This document shows, in pieces, positions 1-7,211 of a stretch of 64,000 nt of DNA. The stretch's first letter is position 1. Each line of letters starts with the position of its first letter. The DNA lies in the NCBI RefSeq assembly GCF_004339465.1, contig NZ_SMFY01000001.1:62001-126000 (forward strand), written 5' to 3'. The position numbers were made by a program, and so were the translations under genes. This DNA comes from Ancylobacter aquaticus. Its GTDB lineage: Bacteria; Pseudomonadota; Alphaproteobacteria; Rhizobiales; Xanthobacteraceae. A model generated the notes under the pieces. That model saw only the letters and a program-made list of their open reading frames with translations. It made no database searches and had not been told where the DNA came from.

Positions 1-66
1 AAAAGGATCGGCGGCCCGGACATCGCGGTGACGGTGTGGGACATGATCGAGGCCAAGCGCGCCTGA
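1..66 (+). CDS. gshB: Probable glutathione synthetase, C-terminal end only
   Basis: The first 22 codons are an open frame that runs in from outside the window and ends at TGA (64-66). The visible tail, GGPDIAVTVWDMIEAKRA, resembles the C-terminus of alphaproteobacterial glutathione synthetases as I remember them (an aliphatic stretch, then W-D-x-I-E-A-K). GshB joins gamma-glutamylcysteine and glycine using ATP. In Hyphomicrobiales gshB often lies near a ComM/YifB gene, and one is found here at 3.4-4.9 kb. A terminator hairpin follows 52 bases after the stop. Only the tail is visible, so the family call is tentative. Confidence 0.5.
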   Translation, partial: KRIGGPDIAVTVWDMIEAKRA

Positions 67-118
67 ACGCGGGGCCGGCGACGGGGGCCATCTACGGCCT
101 TGCCCGTGAGAGATGAGA

Positions 119-153
119 ACGGCACCGCCTCGATCGAGACGGTGCCGTCTTTT
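119..153 (+). terminator. Rho-independent terminator after probable gshB
   Basis: Arms ACGGCACCG (119-127) and CGGTGCCGT (140-148) are a perfect 9-bp inverted repeat with a 12-nt loop, followed by CTTTT. The T run is on the plus strand, so it should stop transcripts from the gene ending at 66, before the convergent DUF1150 gene. Confidence 0.7.
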
Positions 154-174
154 CATGAGCCGCGTAGCGCTGGT

Positions 175-459
175 TCAGTGGACGCTGAGCGTCACCAGCT
201 CGTTCTGCATGGCGTTGGCGATCGCCGCTTCGCGGCTGTCGGTCAGCATGATCGGCGTGCCATCGGCGGCGTGCAGGGTGAACAGCGTCAGGCCCGGCGA
301 GAGATGGGCCTGCGGAAAGAGCTCGGCCGCCTCTTCGGAACGGATGGTACGCAGATAGGCGATGTGCCCGCCGCCGAGATTGGCGAAATCTTCCGCGGTG
401 AGGGCGCCGGCCAGCGCCGAACCGGCGGCGGCGGGGTCGATGTGGAATTCGTTGTTCAT
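175..459 (-). CDS. DUF1150 family protein
   Basis: A 94-aa acidic protein without signal peptide or membrane segment. Its sequence (starts MNNEFHIDP, ends NELVTLSVH) fits the DUF1150 family, which in alphaproteobacteria is typically encoded directly after a small heat-shock protein. Here it lies 46 bases downstream of hsp20 on the same strand, so co-transcription is likely. The ATG at 459 has a good upstream Shine-Dalgarno (AGAGGAG). The function is not known; its constant pairing with Hsp20 suggests a heat-shock-related role, which is inference. Confidence 0.8.
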   Translation of the reverse strand: MNNEFHIDPAAAGSALAGALTAEDFANLGGGHIAYLRTIRSEEAAELFPQAHLSPGLTLFTLHAADGTPIMLTDSREAAIANAMQNELVTLSVH

Positions 460-505
460 GATCGGCTACTCCTCTGCGCACAGTCGAGACCGGCTTGGGG
501 CTGCG

Positions 506-928
506 TCATTCATCCGTCGCTATGGTGATACGCCGGACGACGCGTTCCGGTTCCGGCCGAACCAATTCGACGCAGAGCAGGCCGTTCTTCAGCTCGGCAC
601 TGATCACCCGCATGCCCTCGGCCAGCACGAAGACGCGCTGAAACTGGCGTGCGGCGATGCCACGGTGAAGAAAGACCCGCCCGTGCTCTTCGCTCTGGCG
701 GCCACGGATGACGAGTTCCTTCTCCTCCACCGTCACCTCCAGCTGCTCGCGGGTGAATCCCGCGACGGCAAGGGTGATGCGGAGCTTTTCCGGCTGTTCC
801 GCCGTGGCGACCCGCTCGATATTATAGGGCGGGTACCCGTCGGAACCTTTCATGACCCGGTCGAGCGCCCGCTCGACCTCGTCAAAGCCGAGCAGGAAGG
901 GGCTCGACAGCGAGGGAATACGCGACAT
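506..928 (-). CDS. Small heat-shock protein, Hsp20/alpha-crystallin family
   Basis: A 140-aa protein of the IbpA/HspH type, an ATP-independent holdase that binds unfolding proteins. The N-terminus SPFLLGFDEVERALDRV and the following PPYNIER are typical of the rhizobial class. The alpha-crystallin domain covers about residues 35-125, with an I-A-x-R-x-F-Q-like stretch (IAARQFQRVFVLAEGM) and a glycine/leucine motif (LKNGLLCVEL). I chose the ATG at 928 because the family starts at MSRIPSL; the open frame extends to 1087, but the extension is non-homologous and overlaps the promoter and leader. The DUF1150 gene follows in the same operon. Regulation is probably by heat; see the promoter and leader entries. 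Confidence 0.9.
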   Translation of the reverse strand: MSRIPSLSSPFLLGFDEVERALDRVMKGSDGYPPYNIERVATAEQPEKLRITLAVAGFTREQLEVTVEEKELVIRGRQSEEHGRVFLHRGIAARQFQRVFVLAEGMRVISAELKNGLLCVELVRPEPERVVRRITIATDE

Positions 929-930
929 GC

Positions 931-969
931 TCCCAAAGTCCTCGTCTGAAGCGACTTTGTGTGATGGGA
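931..969 (-). promoter_or_regulatory. Candidate RNA thermometer hairpin in hsp20 leader
   Basis: On the hsp20 mRNA, CAAAGTC (959-953) pairs perfectly with GACTTTG (940-934) across a 12-nt loop. A second short helix, TCCC (969-966) with GGGA (934-931), can extend it at the cost of one shared base. The 3' side covers the last 12 bases before the ATG at 928, and the AGGA Shine-Dalgarno sits at the loop-stem junction. Small heat-shock genes of rhizobia are known to use such leaders (ROSE elements). The sequence does not obviously match the ROSE consensus, so the thermometer role is inferred from position and pairing. Confidence 0.45.
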
Positions 970-996
970 CCCCGTTCAGGCATCCCGTTGGAAGCG

Positions 997-1025
997 ATAT
1001 GGGAGGGCGCCCGTCTTCACGCAAG
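997..1025 (-). promoter_or_regulatory. Candidate RpoH (sigma-32) promoter of hsp20
   Basis: On the minus strand CTTG (1025-1022) is followed after 18 nt by CCCATAT (1003-997). This resembles the heat-shock sigma factor consensus of alphaproteobacteria (CTTG, 17-18 nt spacer, C-Y-T-A-T-n-T) with one mismatch. Transcription would start near 990 and give a leader of about 60 nt containing the hairpin. Confidence 0.5.
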
Positions 1026-1137
1026 ACTGAGGCGCGCGCGATGGACGGCGCGAAGGGGATGTGGCGACGCCCCAAAGGGACGGACACGTGGGAGGGCGCG
1101 GGATCGACTTCCGGACCGGCTGACAGCCTCGCCGGAA

Positions 1138-2202
1138 TCAGGCGGCGTGGCGCTCGCCATTGGCCCCGAAATGATCGACATAGCGCGGGCTGATCTTTTC
1201 CACTGGCAGCACGATCAGCACATCGGTGGTGCCGAACTGGCGATCAATGACGGCGCCGCGCCCGATCTGGGCGCCGATGCGCAGATAGCCCTTGATCAAC
1301 GGCGGCAACGAGGCGAGCGCCGCCTTGGCATCCAGCGCTTCGACCGGGACGAGATCCATCGGCGCGGCATGGCGGGGCAGCGCCTGCGCCGCCCATTCGG
1401 GATCGGTGGGCGCGAAATGATGCAGGAAGGCGAGCGGCCGGGCCAGCGCCTGCGGATCGCAGCCCTCAAGGCTGGCGCAGCCGAACATCACATCGATTCC
1501 GTGGCGGCGCACATAGGCCCAGATGCCGTGCCAGAGTAGCTCCACCGTACGCTTGTTGCGATAGGGGGCGAGCACGCAGGAGCGGCCGAGCTCCAGGAAG
1601 CGCCGGTGCGGATGACGCGCCAATAGGGGGGCGATGTCGAACTCGCCGGCGGTGTAGAAACCGTCGTGACGTTCGGCGATCTCCTGGCGCAGCAGCCGGT
1701 AGGTGCCGACCACGCGCGGCACCCGCCGCCCGCGCACCATTCGGCAGGACTCATGGTCGAGCACAAGAAGGTGGTCGCAAATGCCGTCAAAGGCATCGAC
1801 ATCGCGCCGGGTGAGCCGCATGGCAGCGACCGGAGTCGCCGACATTTCCTCGTAGAACACCTCGTAGCGCAAGCGCTGGGCGCGGCGCACATCCGCCGCC
1901 GTCACCGCGAGGCGCACTTCCAGACCGCCGATCCGCCCCAGCGTCGCCGGGCCGGGCTCGCCCCGGCTGCCGCGATGGCGCACGCCGGAATAGGAACGCA
2001 GCGCCGGCAGCAGCCGCGAGGGAGTGAAGGCCGCAGGCACCAGCCGCAGCGGCGCGGCGGCCTTCGGCCCCGGCGTGGTGCTCCCGGGGGTGAACAAGCT
2101 GCGCCAGGCCGCCAGCCCGGGCATGGCAAGCGCGGCGGTCAGGGCGGAGAGCCGCGATGACGGCGGTGTCTCGACAGTCCCATCGGCGAACAACTGCGTC
2201 AT
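1138..2202 (-). CDS. olsB: OlsB-like GNAT N-acyltransferase (ornithine lipid synthesis)
   Basis: A 354-aa protein. After about 95 Ala/Pro-rich residues comes an acyltransferase domain with the OlsB signatures LRYEVFYEEM, R-R-D-V-D-x-F-D-x-C-D-H-L-L-V, and VGTYRLLRQE. The C-terminal part contains LIKGYLRIGAQIGRGAVID. OlsB attaches a 3-hydroxyacyl chain from acyl-ACP to ornithine, making lyso-ornithine lipid. OlsB proteins are usually nearer 300 aa, so the N-terminal extension is long. I prefer ATG 2202, preceded by GGGGG; a GTG at 2226 is also open. No olsA lies next to it; the plsC-like gene at 46.7 kb could supply the second acyl chain, which is speculation. A related hemolysin-like acyltransferase cannot be excluded. 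Confidence 0.65.
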   Translation of the reverse strand: MTQLFADGTVETPPSSRLSALTAALAMPGLAAWRSLFTPGSTTPGPKAAAPLRLVPAAFTPSRLLPALRSYSGVRHRGSRGEPGPATLGRIGGLEVRLAVTAADVRRAQRLRYEVFYEEMSATPVAAMRLTRRDVDAFDGICDHLLVLDHESCRMVRGRRVPRVVGTYRLLRQEIAERHDGFYTAGEFDIAPLLARHPHRRFLELGRSCVLAPYRNKRTVELLWHGIWAYVRRHGIDVMFGCASLEGCDPQALARPLAFLHHFAPTDPEWAAQALPRHAAPMDLVPVEALDAKAALASLPPLIKGYLRIGAQIGRGAVIDRQFGTTDVLIVLPVEKISPRYVDHFGANGERHAA

Positions 2203-2224
2203 GACCGACCCCCACGCTGCCTTC

Positions 2225-2252
2225 ACTATAGCGGTTTGTGACAGGAATCACA
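2225..2252 (-). promoter_or_regulatory. CRP/FNR-type palindrome over the olsB promoter
   Basis: TGTGACAGGAATCACA (2237-2252) is a perfect TGTGA-N6-TCACA palindrome, the classical CRP-family target. On the minus strand a good -10 hexamer, TATAGT (2230-2225), lies just downstream, but no clear -35 is present. With a start near 2218 the palindrome centre would be around -26, where a bound regulator would most likely block RNA polymerase. Regulator and direction of control are inference. Confidence 0.5.
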
Positions 2253-2489
2253 TTTCTCGGACGCCCATGTGACAGCCCGGCCGCGTCGGCCTCCCCCAGC
2301 GGCAGTACAGGCCGCCGGCACGCGCCGGGAACGCGTGTCGCCGGCGCTACTCGCCGGTGGGATGGCTGGCTGCGCGAGGGGAGTGTCCCGTCATCGACCA
2401 CCTCGCGCCCCACGGGGGACGCAAGGATGACTGGTCGCACGAAGGCGAGTGTCGCGCCCAGGGGCAAACGGGCCAGTGCCGGGAAGGGC

Positions 2490-2527
2490 GATGCACAACT
2501 GGTCAACGTGATGCACAACTGGTCAAC
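2490..2527. repeat. Tandem 18-bp direct repeat, 20-bp period
   Basis: GATGCACAACTGGTCAAC occurs at 2490-2507 and again, identical, at 2510-2527, separated by GT. A shortened relative (ATGCGTCTGGTC) follows at 2531-2542. A spacing near two helical turns suggests a pair of protein-binding sites on one DNA face. The TGGTCAACxT core is loosely like FadR/GntR half sites. Confidence 0.6.
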
Positions 2528-3022
2528 ATCATGCGTCTGGTCCCGCCCGGGGGCACCCGCGCCAGCGCCGATGGGCGCTCGTCGGGATGGCGGCGCGGCG
2601 CGACCCGGCGGTCCCAACCGGCGCCGTGTACGGCGAAATGCGAATGTCCGCTTGGAGACTCTTCCACCCGCATCATCCCGCAACGATCCCGGGTGCCGTC
2701 CGGTATCGGCAAGGCATGCCGGCGCCGATCCCGGCCATCCGCCACCCGCTGCGGTCGGCCTGAGGGTGTGCCGAGTTGGTGTCCAAACGGTCTCTCTGGG
2801 TGATTGGAGTATCCATACGCCACGCCTCAACCACCGTGCGAAGCCCTCTGCAGGGGCGTTACTGCGCGAGCGAGGCAACGATGCTCCGGCGAGGAATTGG
2901 CCGCGCCTCTGCGGATGCGTGACCGCGTGGTGCAACGATGGCCGCCAGCCACCCCCTGCCCTCTGCGACGCGCCGGCGCGCACATGCCAGCGCCGCCACA
3001 TGTCCGCGTGGCTGAATGCCTC

Positions 3023-3168
3023 CTCGCAAACCTCGGCACACAGGCCTCGCACGCACTGGTCTGGCCACATGCAAGCGTGTGCACTCACACGTCTTGCCAC
3101 ACGCAGCCCTCGTACACACAGGCCTCGGTACACACGAAAGTCTCGACACCCTCACGGCTCGGCACCCC
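3023..3168. repeat. Degenerate CTCG-CACA repeat array
   Basis: Units beginning CTCG and followed by CACA-like runs recur here, for example CCTCGGCACACAGG (3031-3044), CCTCGCACGCACTGGT (3045-3060), CCTCGTACACACAGG (3108-3122), CCTCGGTACACACG, TCTCGACACC and CTCGGCACC. Unit length drifts between about 14 and 18 bp, with a less regular middle section. It lies in the gene-free stretch upstream of the comM stop. Confidence 0.5.
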
Positions 3169-3369
3169 CGAACGGACGGCGTCGGAGCGGCGGCGCGTGC
3201 GAATGGGCAGCCCCAGAACGGCAGCGTCCCCCACCGTGCGGCACCTACATCTTCGCGCCGCCTCCGCCCGGCGTGCCGGGCCTCCTTCACCGTCCCGCGC
3301 CTCGGCCGGCGCTCCCGATTTTGCCGGCGCCCTGCGCCAAGCCGGCCGCCTTACCCTGCCGCCTCCTCT

Positions 3370-4902
3370 TCAGGCGGCGGTGGCGTTGCGGTCGGCGGCG
3401 GCGCGGTAAGCGAGCGCCTCGGCGAGATGGGGCCGCCCGACAGCCTCGGCGCCGGCAAGATCGGCCAGGGTGCGCGCCACCCGCAGCACCCGGTGATAGC
3501 CGCGCGCCGAAAGGCGCATGAGCTTGGCTGCGTCTGCCAGCAATGCCGAGCCGGCGGCGTCGGGGGTCGCGATCTCTTCCAGTACCGGCCCGCTGGCCTC
3601 GGCATTGGTGAACAGGTCAGGCCGGCCGAGTGCGCAGAAGCGCTCGCGCTGCACGGCGCGCGCCTGAGCCACCCGCAGCGCGACGGCGGCGCTGGGCTCG
3701 GAAGGGCCGGGCCGCACGAGATCGACCGCCGCCACGGCCGGCACGTCGAGGTGCAGGTCCACCCGGTCGAGAAACGGGCCGGACAGGCGCGCCTGGTACT
3801 CTGCCGCGCAGCGGGGACCGCGCCGGCAGGTTTGGCCCGGCTCGCCCGCCCGGCCACAGCGGCAGGGGTTCATCGCGGCGATGAGCTGGAAGCGCGCGGG
3901 GTAGGAGATGCGGTGATTGGCACGGGCGATCACCGCCTCCCCGGTTTCCAGAGGCTGGCGCAGGGAATCGAGCACGGCCGGGGCGAATTCCGGAAGTTCG
4001 TCGAGGAACAGCACGCCATTATGCGCCAGCGATACCTCGCCGGGTCGGGCCCGCATGCCTCCGCCCACCATCGCCGCCATGCTGGCGGAGTGGTGCGGGG
4101 CGCGGAAGGGGCGCCGGCTGGTGAGCGCACCGCCCTGCAGCGTGCCGGCAACCGAGGCGACCATCGACACTTCGAGCAGTTCGGAGGGTGTGAGCGGCGG
4201 CAGGATCGAGGGCAGCCGCTGCGCCAGCATCGATTTGCCGGCCCCGGGTGGCCCGCTGAGCAGGAGATTGTGGCGCCCGGCGGCGGCAATTTCCAGCGCC
4301 CGCCGGGCGGTTTCCTGCCCCTTCACGTCAGTGAGATCAGGCAGGTGCGCCGTGCCGGCTTCCAGGCGTGGCTCGGGACGGGCGAGCAATTGGCGCCCGG
4401 CGAAGTGATTGACCAGCTGGATCAGCGAATGCGGAGCCAGCACGGCCATATCCGGGCTGGCCCAGGCGGCTTCCGGTCCGCAGGCCTCGGGGCAGATGAG
4501 GCCATGGCTGCGGGCATTGGCGCCGATCGCGGCCGGCAGCACCCCGGCGACCGCCGCGATGCGCCCGTCGAGCGCCAGTTCGCCGACGACGGTAAACCCG
4601 TCCAGCGCATCGGGCGCGATGGCGCCGATCGCCGCCATCAGCCCCAGCGCGATCGGCAGGTCGTAATGGCTGCCTTCCTTCGGCAGGTCGGCGGGCGCAA
4701 GATTGACGGTAATGCGCCGGGCGGGCAGGGCGAGGCCGGAAGCGGTGAGGGCGGCACGCACCCGCTCCTTCGCCTCGGTGACCGCCTTGTCGGCCAGGCC
4801 GACCAGATTGAACGCGGGCAGGCCCGGGCTCACCTGAACTTGAACGTCGACCGGGCGCGTCTCGACGCCCTCGAACGCCACTGTCGCCACCCGCTGGACC
4901 AT
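3370..4902 (-). CDS. comM: YifB/ComM family Mg-chelatase-like AAA+ ATPase
   Basis: A 510-aa protein, the usual family length. Domain order: an N-terminal Lon-protease-like (ChlI) domain, about residues 20-140, with GLPAFNLVGLADKAV; a Mg-chelatase AAA+ core with Walker A GPPGAGKS at 217-224 and Walker B VLFLDELPEF; and a C-terminal domain containing the Cys cluster CRCGRAGEPGQTC. In naturally competent bacteria ComM is a helicase that extends heteroduplex during DNA uptake; its role in alphaproteobacteria is unproven. The ATG at 4902 (MVQRVATVAFEG) matches the family start and has GGAGG five bases upstream; the ATG at 4938 has no ribosome binding site. Confidence 0.9.
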   Translation of the reverse strand: MVQRVATVAFEGVETRPVDVQVQVSPGLPAFNLVGLADKAVTEAKERVRAALTASGLALPARRITVNLAPADLPKEGSHYDLPIALGLMAAIGAIAPDALDGFTVVGELALDGRIAAVAGVLPAAIGANARSHGLICPEACGPEAAWASPDMAVLAPHSLIQLVNHFAGRQLLARPEPRLEAGTAHLPDLTDVKGQETARRALEIAAAGRHNLLLSGPPGAGKSMLAQRLPSILPPLTPSELLEVSMVASVAGTLQGGALTSRRPFRAPHHSASMAAMVGGGMRARPGEVSLAHNGVLFLDELPEFAPAVLDSLRQPLETGEAVIARANHRISYPARFQLIAAMNPCRCGRAGEPGQTCRRGPRCAAEYQARLSGPFLDRVDLHLDVPAVAAVDLVRPGPSEPSAAVALRVAQARAVQRERFCALGRPDLFTNAEASGPVLEEIATPDAAGSALLADAAKLMRLSARGYHRVLRVARTLADLAGAEAVGRPHLAEALAYRAAADRNATAA

Positions 4903-5049
4903 TCGCCCCTCCGTCCGTACCGCGACGACCGTAAACATCGTCAGGCACGCTGGTGACAGGATAGGGGGTCACGACGCGACGTCAAGAACAATCCATGAAC
5001 ATCGGACAAAAGAGGCTGACGAAAGGTAAGGGCGGCCTCCGCCAGATTG

Positions 5050-5070
5050 TTGATAGAAAAATTCTATCAA
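5050..5070. promoter_or_regulatory. LysR-type operator upstream of fdsG
   Basis: TTGATAGAA-AAA-TTCTATCAA is a perfect 9-bp inverted repeat and contains ATAG-N7-CTAT, a pattern typical of LysR-type regulators (T-N11-A class). Its centre (5060) lies about 63 bp before the start expected from the promoter at 5088-5116, where LysR proteins bind their recognition site. A weaker relative, TTGGAAAATTCTAA, lies at 5122-5135. No lysR gene is present in the window. Confidence 0.6.
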
Positions 5071-5087
5071 GGCACGGAACACCTGAA

Positions 5088-5116
5088 TTGATTTCGCTTC
5101 CGCCACGTACCATCTT
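5088..5116 (+). promoter_or_regulatory. Candidate sigma-70 promoter of the fds operon
   Basis: TTGATT (5088-5093), a 17-bp spacer, then CATCTT (5111-5116). The -35 is good and the -10 is poor, as expected for an activator-dependent promoter. It would give a leader of about 30 nt before the fdsG ATG at 5154. Confidence 0.4.
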
Positions 5117-5153
5117 CACCTTTGGAAAATTCTAAAAGAAGGCTACGGGAGAA

Positions 5154-5627
5154 ATGCCGCATTACGAACCCTGGAGCGACGAGCGCGCCCGCGCGGTCAT
5201 CGATGAGTTCGCTCATCTGGAAGGCCCGCTGATGCCGATGCTCCACGCGGTGCAGGAGACGTTTGGCCATGTGCCCGACGCCGTCGTGCCGATGCTGGCC
5301 GAGAAGCTCAACGTCTCCCGCGCCGAAGTCCACGGCGTCGTGACCTTTTATCATGATTTCCGCCACGAGCCGGCCGGTCGCCACGTACTGAAGATCTGCC
5401 GCGCCGAGGCCTGTCAGGCGGCGGGTGGCGACATTCTGGCCGACCATGCCGAGCACAAGCTGGGCTGCAAGCTGGGCGAGACCACGGCGGATGGGCGCGT
5501 CACCGTCGAGCCGATCTATTGCCTCGGCCTGTGTGCCACGGCGCCGGCGGCCATGCTCGACGGCCGGATTGTCGCGCGGCTCAATGAGCGCCGGCTCGAC
5601 GCTCTGATCGCGGAGGCGCAGTCGTGA
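5154..5627 (+). CDS. fdsG: NAD-dependent formate dehydrogenase, gamma subunit
   Basis: A 157-aa NuoE-like subunit with a thioredoxin-fold [2Fe-2S] centre. The cluster ligands are visible as C82-x4-C87 and C123-x3-C127 (YCLGLC). With FdsB it passes electrons from the formate-oxidising subunit FdsA to NAD+, in the cytoplasm. The length is normal for the family. GGGAG precedes the ATG. It opens the fdsGBACD operon and its TGA overlaps the GTG start of fdsB, which points to translational coupling. Confidence 0.93.
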   Translation: MPHYEPWSDERARAVIDEFAHLEGPLMPMLHAVQETFGHVPDAVVPMLAEKLNVSRAEVHGVVTFYHDFRHEPAGRHVLKICRAEACQAAGGDILADHAEHKLGCKLGETTADGRVTVEPIYCLGLCATAPAAMLDGRIVARLNERRLDALIAEAQS

Positions 5628-7201
5628 GCACCAGTTCCATGACCATTCGCATCTACGTTCCCAAGGACGCCTGCGCTATCGCCTGCGGCGCCGACGAGGT
5701 GGCCGAAGCCATCGCCGCCGCTGCGCTGGCGTCCGGCCAGCCGATCGAGATCGTGCGCAACGGCTCGCGCGGCATGCTCTGGCTGGAGCCGATGATCGAG
5801 GTCGTCACCGACCAGGGCCGCATCGCCTATGGTCCGGTCGATGCTGGCGACGTCGAAGGCCTGTTTGCGGCTGGCTTCCTGACCGGCGGCGACCATGCGC
5901 TGCGCATCGGCAAGCCGGAAGAGCACCCCTTCCTGGCGAAGCAGACCCGCCTCACCTTCGCCCGCTGCGGCATCATCGACCCGGCTTCCTTTGAGGATTA
6001 CCGCGCCCATGGCGGCTATCGCGGGCTGGAGCGCGCGCTGACGCTGGGCCCGGCGGGCATTATCGAAGAAGTGAAGACGTCCGGCCTGCGCGGGCGCGGT
6101 GGCGCCGGCTTTCCCACCGCCATCAAGTGGAAGACGGTCGCGGACGCCAAGGGCGACCAGAAATACATCGTCTGCAACGCGGACGAAGGCGACAGTGGCA
6201 CGTTTGCCGACCGCATGATCATGGAAGGCGACCCCTTCGAGCTGATCGAGGGCATGACCATCGCCGGCATCGCGGTGGGTGCCACCAAGGGCTATGTCTA
6301 CACCCGCTCGGAATATCCGCACGCCATCTGGGCGATGGAGAAGGCGGTCGAGGTGGCGCGGGCCAATGGCATGCTTGGCGCCAATATCGCCGGCTCGCCC
6401 TACAGCTTCGATATGGAAGTACGCATGGGCGCCGGCGCCTATGTGTGCGGCGAGGAAACCGCCCTGCTCGACAGCCTGGAAGGCAAGCGCGGCACGGTGC
6501 GGGCCAAGCCGCCGCTGCCGGCGCATAAGGGCCTGTTCCAGAAGCCGACCGTCATCAACAACGTGCTCTCGCTCACCGCCGTGCCGCATATCCTGGCGGA
6601 TGGCGGGCAGTTCTACGCCGATTTCGGCATGGGCCGCTCGCGCGGCACGATGCCGATCCAGATCGCCGGCAATGTGAAGTTCGGCGGCCTGTTCGAAACC
6701 GCCTTCGGTATCACGCTGGGCGAGTTGATCAACGACATCGGCGGCGGCACCGCCACCGGCAAGCCGGTCAAGGCTGCCCAGGTCGGCGGCCCGCTCGGCG
6801 CCTATGTCCCGACCTGGCAGTTCGACCTGCCCTTCGACTACGAGGCCTTCGCGGCCAAGGACGCGCTGATCGGCCATGGCGGCATCGTCGTGTTCGACGA
6901 GAGCTCCGACCTCGCCAAGATGGCCCGCTTCGCCATGGAGTTCTGCTCCGTGGAAAGCTGCGGCAAGTGCACGCCCTGCCGCATCGGCTCGACGCGTGGC
7001 GTCGAATTGATGGACAGGATCATTGCCGGCGAGCGGGTCGAGGCGAACCTCGTGACGCTCACCGACCTCTGCCAGACGATGAAGCTCGGATCCCTTTGCG
7101 CCCTTGGCGGGTTTACCCCGTATCCGGTGCTGAGTGCGCTGAACCATTTCCCCGAGGATTTCGGTGCGCCCCCGCGCGTCGTCCTCGAAGCCGCCGAATA
7201 G
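5624..7201 (+). CDS. fdsB: NAD-dependent formate dehydrogenase, beta subunit
   Basis: A 525-aa NuoF-like diaphorase subunit that binds FMN and NAD+. The first 110 or so residues are a short thioredoxin-like extension seen in FdsB proteins. The core has the glycine-rich nucleotide site RGRGGAGFPTAIKW, the flavin region CNADEGDSGTFADR, and the C-terminal [4Fe-4S] motif ESCGKCTPCRIGS. It starts at GTG 5624, overlapping the fdsG stop by four bases. It reduces NAD+ with electrons relayed from FdsA, supplying NADH from formate for methylotrophic or autotrophic growth. Confidence 0.93.
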   Translation: MSTSSMTIRIYVPKDACAIACGADEVAEAIAAAALASGQPIEIVRNGSRGMLWLEPMIEVVTDQGRIAYGPVDAGDVEGLFAAGFLTGGDHALRIGKPEEHPFLAKQTRLTFARCGIIDPASFEDYRAHGGYRGLERALTLGPAGIIEEVKTSGLRGRGGAGFPTAIKWKTVADAKGDQKYIVCNADEGDSGTFADRMIMEGDPFELIEGMTIAGIAVGATKGYVYTRSEYPHAIWAMEKAVEVARANGMLGANIAGSPYSFDMEVRMGAGAYVCGEETALLDSLEGKRGTVRAKPPLPAHKGLFQKPTVINNVLSLTAVPHILADGGQFYADFGMGRSRGTMPIQIAGNVKFGGLFETAFGITLGELINDIGGGTATGKPVKAAQVGGPLGAYVPTWQFDLPFDYEAFAAKDALIGHGGIVVFDESSDLAKMARFAMEFCSVESCGKCTPCRIGSTRGVELMDRIIAGERVEANLVTLTDLCQTMKLGSLCALGGFTPYPVLSALNHFPEDFGAPPRVVLEAAE

Positions 7202-7211
7202 GAGGACGCCC

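Larger units (their letters stand above)
2260..3369. other. 1.1-kb stretch without a convincing gene
   Basis: Between the olsB promoter and the comM stop I find no protein that looks real. The open frames on both strands (for example 2238-3521 plus and 1787-3133 minus) are Arg/Pro/Ala-rich, lack recognisable motifs, and look like GC-driven chance frames. The stretch holds a doubled 18-mer (2490-2527) and a degenerate array of CTCG/CACA units (3023-3168). From about 2980 to 3170 the plus strand is rich in C and A. No tRNA, IS end or rho-independent terminator was recognised. It could hold a non-coding RNA or the remains of a lost gene. Confidence 0.55.

Noticed and set aside
1787-3521. Long open frames on both strands (1787-3133 minus, 2238-3521 plus) across the olsB-comM gap
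   Set aside because: The products are Arg/Pro/Ala-rich with no domain or motif, overlap real genes at their ends, and are expected by chance in GC-rich DNA.
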